The notes: generated by a model not told the origin, from the letters alone. Positions 1 to 6,961 are shown, counted from the stretch's first letter. The stretch: DNA of 11,304 bases from JBAZCI01 sp041671025 (GCA_041671025.1 JBAZCI010000035.1:1-11304); one strand, 5' to 3'. A program made the numbers and translations.

Positions 1-465
1 CGCCGGCGAGGAAACCAATATGGCGTCGATCATGCCTTGGCCGATAACACTGTATGCCCGCTGACCAAAATGGGACTTCGCAAGTAAGAGCAGGATATCG
101 TGCAGGCGAACCTTGTTTTTATTGATCAAATATTCGCCGGTTCCGTCGCGATAAATGCGACGGGTAATGACAACTTCAGAATAGTCAATTGGAGCGCTAC
201 GGTCTTCATTGTTTAAATACAAAGAAACCTCAGCCATACCGAGCTGGGTCTTTTTATCCGATCCGGAAAAGATAACGTCTTCTGATTTTTTGCCGCGTAA
301 CAGTTTCATCGACTGCTCTCCAAGCACCCATCGTACCGCATCGGCAATATTTGACTTCCCCGAACCGTTCGGGCCGACCACCGCGGTCATTTCACGCTTA
401 AACTCAAGCGATGTCTTGTTCGCAAATGATTTGAATCCCTGAATTTCTAATTTTTCTAGAAACAT
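1..465 (-). CDS. smc: Chromosome segregation ATPase SMC, N-terminal part (runs off window)
   Basis: SMC forms the long coiled-coil ATPase of condensin, which compacts and separates chromosomes with ScpA and ScpB. Only the first 155 residues lie in the window; the gene continues past position 1. The translation opens with MFLEKLEIQGFKSF, the classic SMC start. The Walker A motif GPNGSGKSN is at residues 31-39, followed by ADAVRWVLGEQS (41-52). The Q-loop segment YSVIGQG has its glutamine at residue 143. The ATG at 463-465 is chosen because the conserved N-terminus begins exactly there and an in-frame TGA lies at 484-486. No Shine-Dalgarno sequence precedes it. A promoter (563-591) and a leader hairpin (496-521) lie upstream. 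The FGQRAYSVIGQGMID stretch resembles Patescibacterial SMCs as I remember them. Assignment is secure; lineage is an inference. Confidence 0.97.
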   Translation of the reverse strand, partial: MFLEKLEIQGFKSFANKTSLEFKREMTAVVGPNGSGKSNIADAVRWVLGEQSMKLLRGKKSEDVIFSGSDKKTQLGMAEVSLYLNNEDRSAPIDYSEVVITRRIYRDGTGEYLINKNKVRLHDILLLLAKSHFGQRAYSVIGQGMIDAILVSSPA

Positions 466-495
466 TCGCTCGCGTAACCAATGTCATAAGAATAA

Positions 496-521
496 AATCG
501 CTTCCATTTCGAGAGGCGATT
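496..521 (-). other. Terminator-like hairpin in the smc leader
   Basis: Arms at 496-504 and 513-521 form a 9-pair stem with an 8-base loop, T-rich on both sides. It lies about 30 bases before the smc start and downstream of the predicted smc promoter, so an smc transcript would contain it. One pair is a G-U wobble when read on the plus strand but a C-A mismatch on the minus strand, so the fold is slightly better on plus-strand RNA. It may be an attenuator for smc, a bidirectional terminator, or a terminator for plus-strand transcription from outside the visible genes. Confidence 0.5.
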
Positions 522-562
522 TTTTGCAAGCAGTAATCATTTTACCGCTCACAAACAGGATG

Positions 563-591
563 AGTATATCATAAAAAGGGTCAAAAAGCAA
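563..591 (-). promoter_or_regulatory. Predicted sigma-70-type promoter for smc
   Basis: On the minus strand, TTGCTT (586-591) is separated by 17 bases from TATACT (563-568). The -10 box is preceded by TGA, giving an extended -10. The start site would fall near 556, giving a leader of about 90 nt. It lies just after the terminator of the preceding gene, as expected for an independent unit. The same TTGCTT box recurs before purL and rpmF. Confidence 0.6.
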
Positions 592-605
592 CAAAGAAAA
601 GTGAT

Positions 606-633
606 AAAAAAAGAGGATTCTCAGTGAGAATCC
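606..633 (-). terminator. Intrinsic terminator of the 98-residue membrane protein gene
   Basis: A perfect 8-pair stem (615-622 with 626-633) and 3-base loop is followed on the minus strand by a run of seven T (complement of 606-612). The stop codon of the gene (621-623) sits at the base of the loop, so the last codons double as a terminator arm. Confidence 0.85.
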
Positions 634-917
634 ATACGCGGGCAAATGCGCACATTTTCATCGTCCGCATGCAGGAGATACTTGATAAGTCCGATAAGAT
701 ATACTAGGCAACCCAGACCAAGTACTACGTATCCCCATGGCGCTGTGAAAAAAAAGGCGAGACCCCCCAAAGTGAGCCCGGCGCAACCGATATAAAAGAG
801 CTTCCAGAATTGCGTCCGATTTTCCTGACGGCTGCGTAGGTACGAGACCCAGCTGAGACTCGTAAAGGGGTAAAATAGTCCGGAAATCACCTGATGCCCA
901 ATCGTGTCACGACGCAT
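621..917 (-). CDS. Small two-helix membrane protein of unknown function
   Basis: I do not recognise this 98-residue protein. It has a short basic N-terminal segment (about 1-38, containing RSRQENR). Two hydrophobic stretches follow, about 39-58 (ending LGGLAFFFTA) and 61-82 (YVVLGLGCLVYLIGLIKYLL), joined by a very short Pro-Trp-Gly turn. The tail is short and polar with acidic residues. This suggests a helical hairpin in the membrane with both ends on the same side. No signal peptidase site or known motif is evident. The ATG is supported by AGAAGG about six bases upstream. The gene lies alone between the purQ terminator and its own terminator, so it is probably monocistronic. I found no convincing promoter; TTGTTT-N16-TAGAGT near 990-1020 is the best weak candidate. 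Confidence 0.75.
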   Translation of the reverse strand: MRRDTIGHQVISGLFYPFTSLSWVSYLRSRQENRTQFWKLFYIGCAGLTLGGLAFFFTAPWGYVVLGLGCLVYLIGLIKYLLHADDENVRICPRMDSH

Positions 918-1036
918 GAGATGCCTTCTTTCTATAGAAAAAAGCTATTTTGACTGGAAATGATTATCGAAAAGTGCAATATATCCATCAGTAACTCTAC
1001 TACACAGCACGAAGGAAACAAGAGGATATGTTGTGA

Positions 1037-1070
1037 ATAAAAAAGACCCTCACACAGATGTATGAGGGCT
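1037..1070 (-). terminator. Intrinsic terminator of the purL-purQ operon
   Basis: The stem CCCTCA/TGAGGG (1047-1052 with 1063-1068) is followed on the minus strand by a T-run (complement of 1037-1044). A G-U pair that extends the stem exists only in minus-strand RNA, which fixes the orientation. It lies about 50 bases after the purQ stop. Confidence 0.85.
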
Positions 1071-1118
1071 TTAAATAAATTGAAAAGTACGATGTTAGTT
1101 ATTCCGCGAATGTTTGAC

Positions 1119-1763
1119 TTACGTCGCGTTCAGGGCATTCTGAAAAATGACTAATCCGTGGGGATTATCATACGGACGCGTCATATGATCCATGATCCCG
1201 AATATTCGCCCGTCAGAAGAGCAAATAGCTGCGATATTTCCCCCGTTTGGAGATAGGGAATGATACGTCATCACAACGCTCAACCGATCAGTTTTACCGA
1301 CCAGCTTACCACCATGATGCGCAGCAGGAAACTTCAGGACATGCCCTTCAAGTCCCCGGGTCCATAGACAATTCGCATTAGGAATTACGCGATGCAACAC
1401 CGGGCGACTACAGAATACTCTTGAATCGTTTTCGGTAAGCGTCGCATCATTTCCAAAGAAACCCGCGCGCATGAGGATTTGAAATCCATTGCATTCGCCC
1501 CCTACGAGAATACCGGCCTCGAGAAGCCGCGGGAAATACTCACGCAACAGGATAGCCACTATGGCACCGGTATTGATGTGATCACCGTATGAGAATCCTC
1601 CGGGAACAAAGAAACAGTCGCAATCAGTAATGTTTTCCCGTTCGGCAAGGATATCATCAACAAAGATCAGTCGCGCATCTGCTCCTGCCAGCTTAAATGC
1701 CTCACGTGTTTCATTGTGGCAATTCGTACCGGGAGCAAACAGTATGGCAACACGTTTTCGCAT
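1119..1763 (-). CDS. purQ: FGAM synthase glutaminase subunit PurQ
   Basis: PurQ is the class I glutamine amidotransferase that releases ammonia from glutamine for FGAM synthase, the fourth step of purine synthesis. The 214-residue protein shows the family opening (FAPGTNCHNE, 9-18), the PGGFSYGD motif (54-61), the nucleophile elbow GGECNGFQIL with Cys91, and a C-terminal GIMDHMTRP with the catalytic histidine as His193. The third triad residue, glutamate two places after the histidine in most members (HPE), is Thr195 here. Length is normal to slightly short. The ATG overlaps the purL stop by one base (TAATG), and AGGTGG inside purL serves as ribosome binding site, so the two subunits are probably translationally coupled. 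Family assignment is secure; whether the glutaminase is fully active is open. Confidence 0.95.
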   Translation of the reverse strand: MRKRVAILFAPGTNCHNETREAFKLAGADARLIFVDDILAERENITDCDCFFVPGGFSYGDHINTGAIVAILLREYFPRLLEAGILVGGECNGFQILMRAGFFGNDATLTENDSRVFCSRPVLHRVIPNANCLWTRGLEGHVLKFPAAHHGGKLVGKTDRLSVVMTYHSLSPNGGNIAAICSSDGRIFGIMDHMTRPYDNPHGLVIFQNALNAT

Positions 1764-4498
1764 TACGCCACCTCTCTTTCAAATGTTGTGCGCCAGCCAA
1801 ATGACAACAGGGCCGAATCTAAACCCTTACCGCATACACTCAACCTGGGCACACTGACTGTCTCGCCGATAATACGAGGATTCAATTCAGGGTACGCAGA
1901 AAGTATGTGCTTCGCATCGGAATTCGAGACCTCCATAAGTGCTCCACCGTAATTTTCCGGAAAGAGCTCCTTACAGAGTGGTGTCTCTACGCCAAATCCT
2001 GACGCAATAACACCCTCGAACAGACGAAGCATAATGCCTCCACGATTAATCGGCACTGCAGAAAGAACCCTGCCGGAACCGACAACATGATGAAGTTGGT
2101 CGAGATACTCCCGGATACCTTCAACTGACCTGCTTTCCAACACCGTACCGGTCAAACCGAGCGATGAAGAAAGTAAAGACCCGCTTAAGGTCTTAAACTC
2201 CGGACCAACTGCAAGCAATGTACTGCCTGCGTGCTTCCACTGATGCAGCACCAGCCGACGATAGTCATAAAACTTCCCCATTGCCGTAATGACGACACTG
2301 GGAACGACATTGACACCGTGGCCGGTTCCCGAAGAACTGTCCTTACCGCTAATAAACGGAGTCTCAGTCACTTCAGAAAGTCTTGCGATTTCTCTCACCT
2401 GAGCATCGAGCCAGTAATAGGCATAGGGATCCTGACTCGGAGTGTAGAAATTGTCAGCTACACAAATATCCGTTCTCTGAACACCGCTTACCACTTGGGT
2501 AACGATCGCATCAAGCATCGCGTTCCGAGCGGCGAGCCGCGGATCAACCTCGCACTGTGAAGGGCTGAAACTCTGACTGACCGTCAGCGCATACGGCTTA
2601 CCGTACACTGGCCGACTGACAGCCAAATGCGACGTGACATTGTGATCGCGTCCATAGAGACAACCCTGTACGGTAATACCCTGGACACTGTCATCGTACT
2701 GCGTCAGCGCATAGTCCTGCCTGCATCCGTCAAAACTGCCAGTCACCCGTGCAATCATTTCACCCACATTATCTGGAGTGATACTGGGAAAAACTACTGC
2801 ATGAGTACGGACTGGCGGCTCGATAATCTCGATACGTGGCAGCGGACATTCATCAAAATATGCATACGGTACATCCAGACAAACTTCACCGGAGAGCGGC
2901 ATATCAGGATGAAGATCGACTGCGCTGGCATCATAGATCAACTGGAACCGGCTGTTACAGGTGACAACACCGACAACAGCAAACTCCAATTGGTGACGCT
3001 GCAAAATCGCTAGCGCTTCGGCAAGCTTTTCCCGAATAATGACCAGCCCGCCGCGCTCTTGGCTTTCTGAAACGGCTATTTGCCAGTTCTCAAGACCGGC
3101 ACACTTCAGCAAGACAAGCGCAAGGTTCACGAGAATACCACCACCACCCTCAGCATGTTCACCCATTTCACCAATGGCAGAAACAATTCCGGCTGCGCCA
3201 AAATCGTTTTGCCGGCGAATACATCCCGCATCACGTAACTCCTCGATAGCCATGACCATTTTTTGTTCGGGAAACGGATTACCGATCTGGACGTGAGAGG
3301 AATCCCCGCTGTCCGTTTGAGCGGTAATTTCTCCCGAACTTACTGTCGCACCGTGCAAACCGTCGTTACCTGTCCGACCGCCAATCATCACCACCAAGTC
3401 GCCCTTTTTTGGAATTCCCTGAAGAGCACAGTCTTCACGTCCGATACCGATAGATCCGCCCAGAGCAAACACTTTTCCACTGAAGGAAGAATGGCTCAGC
3501 ATCCGGGCAAGGCCCATGGGCACTCCCATAGGATTTCCGTAATCCGCTATTGCACGAATAGTCTCCCGGGCAATCGTACGCGCAGAAAGTGTTTTACCTT
3601 CAAGCTGCGGAAACAGCTTACGGATAAATTCTCCCACCACAGTCAGCTCAATGTTCATGATGGGTCTGAAGCCCAGCGCACAAAAAATGATATCACGCAG
3701 AACTCCGCCGAGCTTTGTCAGTTGACCCGCATATGGTTCCAACTGAGACGGATTGCAGTGAGTTTCAAGTTTGAGCGCAACCGCCAGCCTGTCAAAGAAT
3801 TTCCAAACCCCGGCGTTATCAACAAACGCCGAAAGCAGATTGGAATTTTTGATTCGCCGAGTCGCATCCTGCAGAATCTTGAAAAGTTTCAACGCTTTCC
3901 ATTTCCGATGATAACAATGATCAGACCAACGTGCACCGAATGTTTCCAAAAAAACATCAGTAACACATGACATGTGATCACGGATCTGGATCTCTCTAAG
4001 TTTGTGCATGTCCTCAAGATTAAGGGCAAGGTCGCACCCTTTACGACGAGCATCTGTCCCGTTGCCCAGAGCGACGAGTTCATCATCACTCATGACAGTC
4101 AGATCAAACACCAGCATGCCTTTACGTGCACCCCTGGGACGTAGTGTCTCAAGTTGCGGTTCATTTGTGAACCACATGTGCACGGTCTTGTTCACATACA
4201 CATTATGCTGCGCATTGCCGTAATACCGCTTTGACACTTTTGCGGCAATCACCGGTACCCCAAGGGAATGACAAGCCGTCAGGATAGATTCCTGGTCGGG
4301 ATCGATCACGCCATTGTGATACAGTACTTCGAGAAATCTGCCTGTCGGCATTTCCTCAATAACATATTCGGTCACGGGGTCGCAAAAATACTTCCCGATG
4401 ATCTGCAGATCAGGCGGAGCACCATCCGTCTCAAAATTGAATATTTTGATGACTTCCGGATGACCGCGAGAACCAATTGCCAATCGATATACACTCAC
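1763..4498 (-). CDS. purL: FGAM synthase, PurS-PurL fusion type
   Basis: This is the ATP-dependent synthetase subunit of FGAM synthase (FGAR + glutamine-derived ammonia + ATP to FGAM). At 911 residues it is longer than stand-alone PurL and shorter than the PurL-PurQ fusion. Residues 1-50 and about 53-115 look like two PurS-like repeats (DPVTEYVIEE; GVIDPDQESIL), as in some deltaproteobacterial enzymes. The PurL body follows: WSDHCYH (191-197), ETHCNPS (245-251, usually ETHNHPS), GGVLRDI (264-270), GGRTGNDGLHGA (373-384), FGAAGIVSAIGEM (433-445), SESQERG (477-483), and in the second half SGKDSSSG (717-724). No glutaminase domain is attached; purQ follows with a one-base overlap. The start is GTG at 4496-4498, with a strong AAAGGAGG five bases upstream. 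Cys-Asn in place of Asn-His in the active-site motif is unusual. Confidence 0.95.
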   Translation of the reverse strand: MSVYRLAIGSRGHPEVIKIFNFETDGAPPDLQIIGKYFCDPVTEYVIEEMPTGRFLEVLYHNGVIDPDQESILTACHSLGVPVIAAKVSKRYYGNAQHNVYVNKTVHMWFTNEPQLETLRPRGARKGMLVFDLTVMSDDELVALGNGTDARRKGCDLALNLEDMHKLREIQIRDHMSCVTDVFLETFGARWSDHCYHRKWKALKLFKILQDATRRIKNSNLLSAFVDNAGVWKFFDRLAVALKLETHCNPSQLEPYAGQLTKLGGVLRDIIFCALGFRPIMNIELTVVGEFIRKLFPQLEGKTLSARTIARETIRAIADYGNPMGVPMGLARMLSHSSFSGKVFALGGSIGIGREDCALQGIPKKGDLVVMIGGRTGNDGLHGATVSSGEITAQTDSGDSSHVQIGNPFPEQKMVMAIEELRDAGCIRRQNDFGAAGIVSAIGEMGEHAEGGGGILVNLALVLLKCAGLENWQIAVSESQERGGLVIIREKLAEALAILQRHQLEFAVVGVVTCNSRFQLIYDASAVDLHPDMPLSGEVCLDVPYAYFDECPLPRIEIIEPPVRTHAVVFPSITPDNVGEMIARVTGSFDGCRQDYALTQYDDSVQGITVQGCLYGRDHNVTSHLAVSRPVYGKPYALTVSQSFSPSQCEVDPRLAARNAMLDAIVTQVVSGVQRTDICVADNFYTPSQDPYAYYWLDAQVREIARLSEVTETPFISGKDSSSGTGHGVNVVPSVVITAMGKFYDYRRLVLHQWKHAGSTLLAVGPEFKTLSGSLLSSSLGLTGTVLESRSVEGIREYLDQLHHVVGSGRVLSAVPINRGGIMLRLFEGVIASGFGVETPLCKELFPENYGGALMEVSNSDAKHILSAYPELNPRIIGETVSVPRLSVCGKGLDSALLSFGWRTTFEREVA

Positions 4499-4532
4499 AA
4501 CGTCCTCCTTTCAGGGCGTTTTATGTTGTTAA

Positions 4533-4605
4533 GTACCTATTATTCTTTGTGTTTTAAGTCCCTTACCTTATCAAAAACCGACCTTTCAAGCAATAGAATA
4601 GGTAC
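4533..4605. repeat. 9-base inverted repeat bracketing the purL promoter
   Basis: GTACCTATT (4533-4541) and its exact reverse complement AATAGGTAC (4597-4605) lie 55 bases apart. One arm is just upstream of the predicted -35 box, the other in the early transcribed leader. This could be a pair of operator half-sites; no known regulator is recognised. Confidence 0.5.
4565..4593 (-). promoter_or_regulatory. Predicted promoter for purL-purQ
   Basis: TTGCTT (4588-4593), a 17-base spacer and TAAGGT (4565-4570), the latter preceded by TGA (extended -10), read on the minus strand. It lies between the pyrBI terminator and the purL ribosome binding site. The -10 box matches consensus only moderately; position and similarity to the smc promoter support it. 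Confidence 0.5.
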
Positions 4606-4609
4606 AAAT

Positions 4610-4643
4610 AAAAAAACCGCCGGATTCGAGTGAATCGAGGCGG
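4610..4643 (-). terminator. Intrinsic terminator after pyrBI
   Basis: The outer stem CCGCC/GGCGG (4617-4621 with 4639-4643) encloses an inner stem GATTC/GAATC (4623-4627 with 4632-4636). On the minus strand it is followed by seven T (complement of 4610-4616). It begins about 20 bases after the pyrBI stop. Confidence 0.9.
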
Positions 4644-4661
4644 AAAAAATCACGACTGGCT

Positions 4662-6149
4662 CTACTGATGATGACTGCCGGTAAGGGTCTCTCTTGCGAA
4701 CAAGCGTTCGCAGTAGTAACAGGTCAAAATCGGCAGATTGCGCTGGTCACCACTCACAACAAAAATGGTTTTTGCTTCGGGATCATGATTGGTGACACAT
4801 GCCGCGTTCGGACAGGGGAACACACTTTCAACCAACTTTGGATATGTATACCCTTTCTTGACGATCGTACCGTTGTCCGGTAACTGGTTAATCGTAATTT
4901 TCGGAAAGAATAGTTGGACTGTCGCCGCTATTGCATCCGGGATCACGAGGTGATGGAGGAGTAGAACATCTTTCATTCCTTCATATTCCCTCGACTTGAC
5001 ATATTGCACCAACTGACGCGGACGATCTCCTTCCAGGCATCCACTCTGGCAAAGCATTCTGACCACTTCTGTCGCTGATCCCGGAGGGATATGATCAATG
5101 ACCGTACCGTCAACAATCGGCTGAAAATGCTTCACCGGCTTCCGTTCATTGCTGATCTGCTGTTCTTCATTCCTCGCCAGACATGCCACTTGCGCCGGAC
5201 GTGTTATTGGAATAAATTCAGCTACGCAGGGACGATGTAATAAGCCCATGCGAACCGGGATGCCATTGTCCGCCTGATTATAGGCAATGAGACGCGGATC
5301 GTTCTTGATATCCGGAGCGATCTCTGCGACTGACGGAAGAGGGTGCATAATGAGGACAGTCTTCTTCCAGGTATTCAGCACCTTAGCATTAATAATGTAC
5401 TTGCCCTGAACTTCACGCCGCAGTATCGGATCCTGGATACGTTCGAGCTGGAAACGTGTGACATAGACCACATCGCAATCAGACAAAGCATCCAGTGACT
5501 CACTCTCACGAATGATGTTGAGACCGATCTTGTACTGCGCGGGCAATTCGGTCCCTTTCGGTGAAACGAGGACGACTTCTACCCCTTCATAATGACGTAA
5601 TGCCTGCAAAAGCGACATCGCCGTACGCCCGTTGGCAAGATCTCCGACAAAGCCGATCCTGAAATTCTCCAGACGCCCCAGTCTTATCTTGATCGTCAAC
5701 AGATCAAGCAATGTCTGAGTAGGATGCTGATTTCGGCCGTCTCCTCCATTGAGCACCCATACAATCTTTTTTCTTCCTTCAGACTCTTGAATGACATGCG
5801 CCACCCACCGCGGCCCGCCTTCAATGGTCGTCCGGAGAACAAAGACATCCGCACCCTGACCGGCAATCATGCGGCCAGTATCTGCCAAACTTTCGCCCTT
5901 CATCAGAGACGTGCCTTCTGCGCCTGAGAACTCATCAATACGCATACCCAAGTTCAAGGCTGCTTGCTTGAAACTTTTATGGGTTCGCGTGCTGGGCTCA
6001 AAGAATGCCAGAACTGCTTTTCGATCCGGAAATTGAGCCGAAAATCGCCGATTATCCGCATGCGGAATCATTGACTCTCCAAGACTCAGGAGAAAATCAA
6101 TATCCTGCCGCGTCCAATCAGCAGTGCTGATAATATGTGACGTAAGCAT
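4662..6149 (-). CDS. pyrBI: Aspartate transcarbamoylase, catalytic and regulatory chains fused
   Basis: Catalyses carbamoyl phosphate + aspartate to carbamoyl-aspartate, the committed pyrimidine step. Numbering is from the ATG at 6147-6149 (495 residues). This start is preferred to an in-frame GTG 18 bases upstream because that codon lies just before the AGGAG that serves the ATG. Residues 1 to about 315 are PyrB: STRTH (53-57, usually STRTR), Lys84, Arg106, DGRNQHPTQ with His142 and Gln145, Arg175, TRFQLER with Arg232, and HPLP (269-272). After a linker, about 337-495 is PyrI: GTVIDHIP (348-355), MKDVLL (392-397) and a complete zinc site Cys446, Cys451, Cys477, Cys480. The zinc site normally mediates catalytic-regulatory contact. 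Leu397 replaces the lysine equivalent to E. coli Lys60, which contacts nucleotide effectors. Fused PyrBI chains are known from Thermotoga and Treponema. Confidence 0.95.
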   Translation of the reverse strand: MLTSHIISTADWTRQDIDFLLSLGESMIPHADNRRFSAQFPDRKAVLAFFEPSTRTHKSFKQAALNLGMRIDEFSGAEGTSLMKGESLADTGRMIAGQGADVFVLRTTIEGGPRWVAHVIQESEGRKKIVWVLNGGDGRNQHPTQTLLDLLTIKIRLGRLENFRIGFVGDLANGRTAMSLLQALRHYEGVEVVLVSPKGTELPAQYKIGLNIIRESESLDALSDCDVVYVTRFQLERIQDPILRREVQGKYIINAKVLNTWKKTVLIMHPLPSVAEIAPDIKNDPRLIAYNQADNGIPVRMGLLHRPCVAEFIPITRPAQVACLARNEEQQISNERKPVKHFQPIVDGTVIDHIPPGSATEVVRMLCQSGCLEGDRPRQLVQYVKSREYEGMKDVLLLHHLVIPDAIAATVQLFFPKITINQLPDNGTIVKKGYTYPKLVESVFPCPNAACVTNHDPEAKTIFVVSGDQRNLPILTCYYCERLFARETLTGSHHQ

Positions 6150-6161
6150 ACTAAATCTCCT

Positions 6162-6177
6162 GCCCACTATCGTGAGC
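6162..6177 (-). promoter_or_regulatory. Hairpin abutting the pyrBI ribosome binding site
   Basis: On minus-strand RNA, GCUCAC (6172-6177) pairs with GUGGGC (6162-6167) around a GAUA loop. The G-U pair exists only on this strand. The stem ends directly at the AGGAG of pyrBI (6156-6161), so it could affect ribosome access. Confidence 0.4.
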
Positions 6178-6218
6178 GGTTACTAATTGTGAAACATCAA
6201 TTTCTCGTTTTTGTTATT

Positions 6219-6241
6219 TTTTGGCATTTCTGTTGCCAAAA
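6219..6241 (-). other. 5'-end stem-loop of the pyrBI transcript
   Basis: TTTTGGCA (6219-6226) and TGCCAAAA (6234-6241) form a perfect 8-pair stem with a 7-base loop. It starts at about +2 of the predicted transcript and no T-run follows on the minus strand. It is therefore more likely an mRNA-protecting 5' hairpin or an operator than a terminator. Confidence 0.45.
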
Positions 6242-6249
6242 TTACCCAA

Positions 6250-6278
6250 ATCTTATCAGCCCGGATACGGGGTGTCAA
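6250..6278 (-). promoter_or_regulatory. Strong predicted promoter for pyrBI
   Basis: A consensus TTGACA (6273-6278), a 17-base spacer and TAAGAT (6250-6255), preceded by TGA (extended -10). This is one of the best promoter matches in the window. The predicted start near 6243 gives a leader of about 95 nt. Confidence 0.75.
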
Positions 6279-6327
6279 TAGATAAAAACGAGAAGGCGGG
6301 ATTCTCAATTTCGTTGCATCTGCAAAT

Positions 6328-6360
6328 AAAAAAAGAGGCGGATGGGGAGCATCCTGCCTC
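6328..6360 (-). terminator. Intrinsic terminator after pyrE
   Basis: The stem GAGGC/GCCTC (6335-6339 with 6356-6360) is extended by GGATG pairing with CATCC across a one-base bulge. On the minus strand it is followed by seven T (complement of 6328-6334). It begins 20 bases after the pyrE stop. Confidence 0.88.
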
Positions 6361-6379
6361 ATAAGGAATATGTCAGACA

Positions 6380-6961
6380 TTATTCCTTCGTAAGAATCAG
6401 ATCCCTGAGTGTGAAGATCGCGTCAAAGCGATAGTTCTGGGCAGCAAAAGCTTCACTACCACCCTGAAGTCGATCGACAAGAGCGATGACGCCGACAACG
6501 ACGCAACCTGCCTCCTTCAAGGCCTCGATTGCCTTGAAGGAAGACGAACCGGTAGTGACAACATCCTCGATCACGACCACTCTCATGCCTTTGCGAAGCG
6601 GACCTTCAATCCGTTTCTCGCGGCCGTGTCCGGATTTTTCCTTACGGACAATAAGACCTGCAACCGGCTTTTCGGAGTCACATGACAGTGCGACCACTGC
6701 TCCGATAATCGGATCAGCGCCCAAGGTCAAACCCCCGACGGCATCAACATCTTCATCCTTGATCATCTCAAGGATTACCTGTGCCAGACAACTCAGCCCT
6801 TCCGGCATCAATGAAAGAAGTTTGCCGTCGATGTAGTATGTCGACTTCTGTCCCGACGACAAAATGAAATCGCCATGTACAACAGCGTGTTCATTGACCA
6901 GTTTCAACAATCTGGCCTTGAGCACACTCGTGTCGGTCGTTTCCACGACTTGATTACTCAT
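6380..6961 (-). CDS. pyrE: Orotate phosphoribosyltransferase
   Basis: Converts orotate and PRPP to orotidine 5'-monophosphate, the fifth step of pyrimidine synthesis. The 193-residue length is typical for the compact bacterial or archaeal form. Visible motifs are the N-terminal FILSSGQKSTYYIDGK (32-47) that helps form the orotate site, the flexible catalytic loop RKEKSGHGREKRIEG (106-120) with the conserved lysines and His112, and the PRPP-binding loop VVVIEDVVTTGSS (128-140). TAAGGAGG lies seven bases before the ATG, which settles the start. The gene has its own promoter and terminator, so it appears to be transcribed separately from pyrBI although adjacent. The downstream decarboxylase pyrF is not in the window. 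Confidence 0.97.
   Translation of the reverse strand: MSNQVVETTDTSVLKARLLKLVNEHAVVHGDFILSSGQKSTYYIDGKLLSLMPEGLSCLAQVILEMIKDEDVDAVGGLTLGADPIIGAVVALSCDSEKPVAGLIVRKEKSGHGREKRIEGPLRKGMRVVVIEDVVTTGSSSFKAIEALKEAGCVVVGVIALVDRLQGGSEAFAAQNYRFDAIFTLRDLILTKE

Noticed and set aside
3263..3970. A 235-codon plus-strand open frame opposite purL
   Set aside because: It is antisense to conserved PurL motifs, with no ribosome binding site or recognisable domain.
6150..6167. Upstream GTG start for pyrBI, six codons longer
   Set aside because: The extra codons contain the Shine-Dalgarno sequence that correctly positions the ATG at 6147-6149.
6183..6380. A 65-codon minus-strand frame between pyrE and pyrBI
   Set aside because: It runs through the pyrE terminator and the pyrBI promoter, and its translation looks non-coding.
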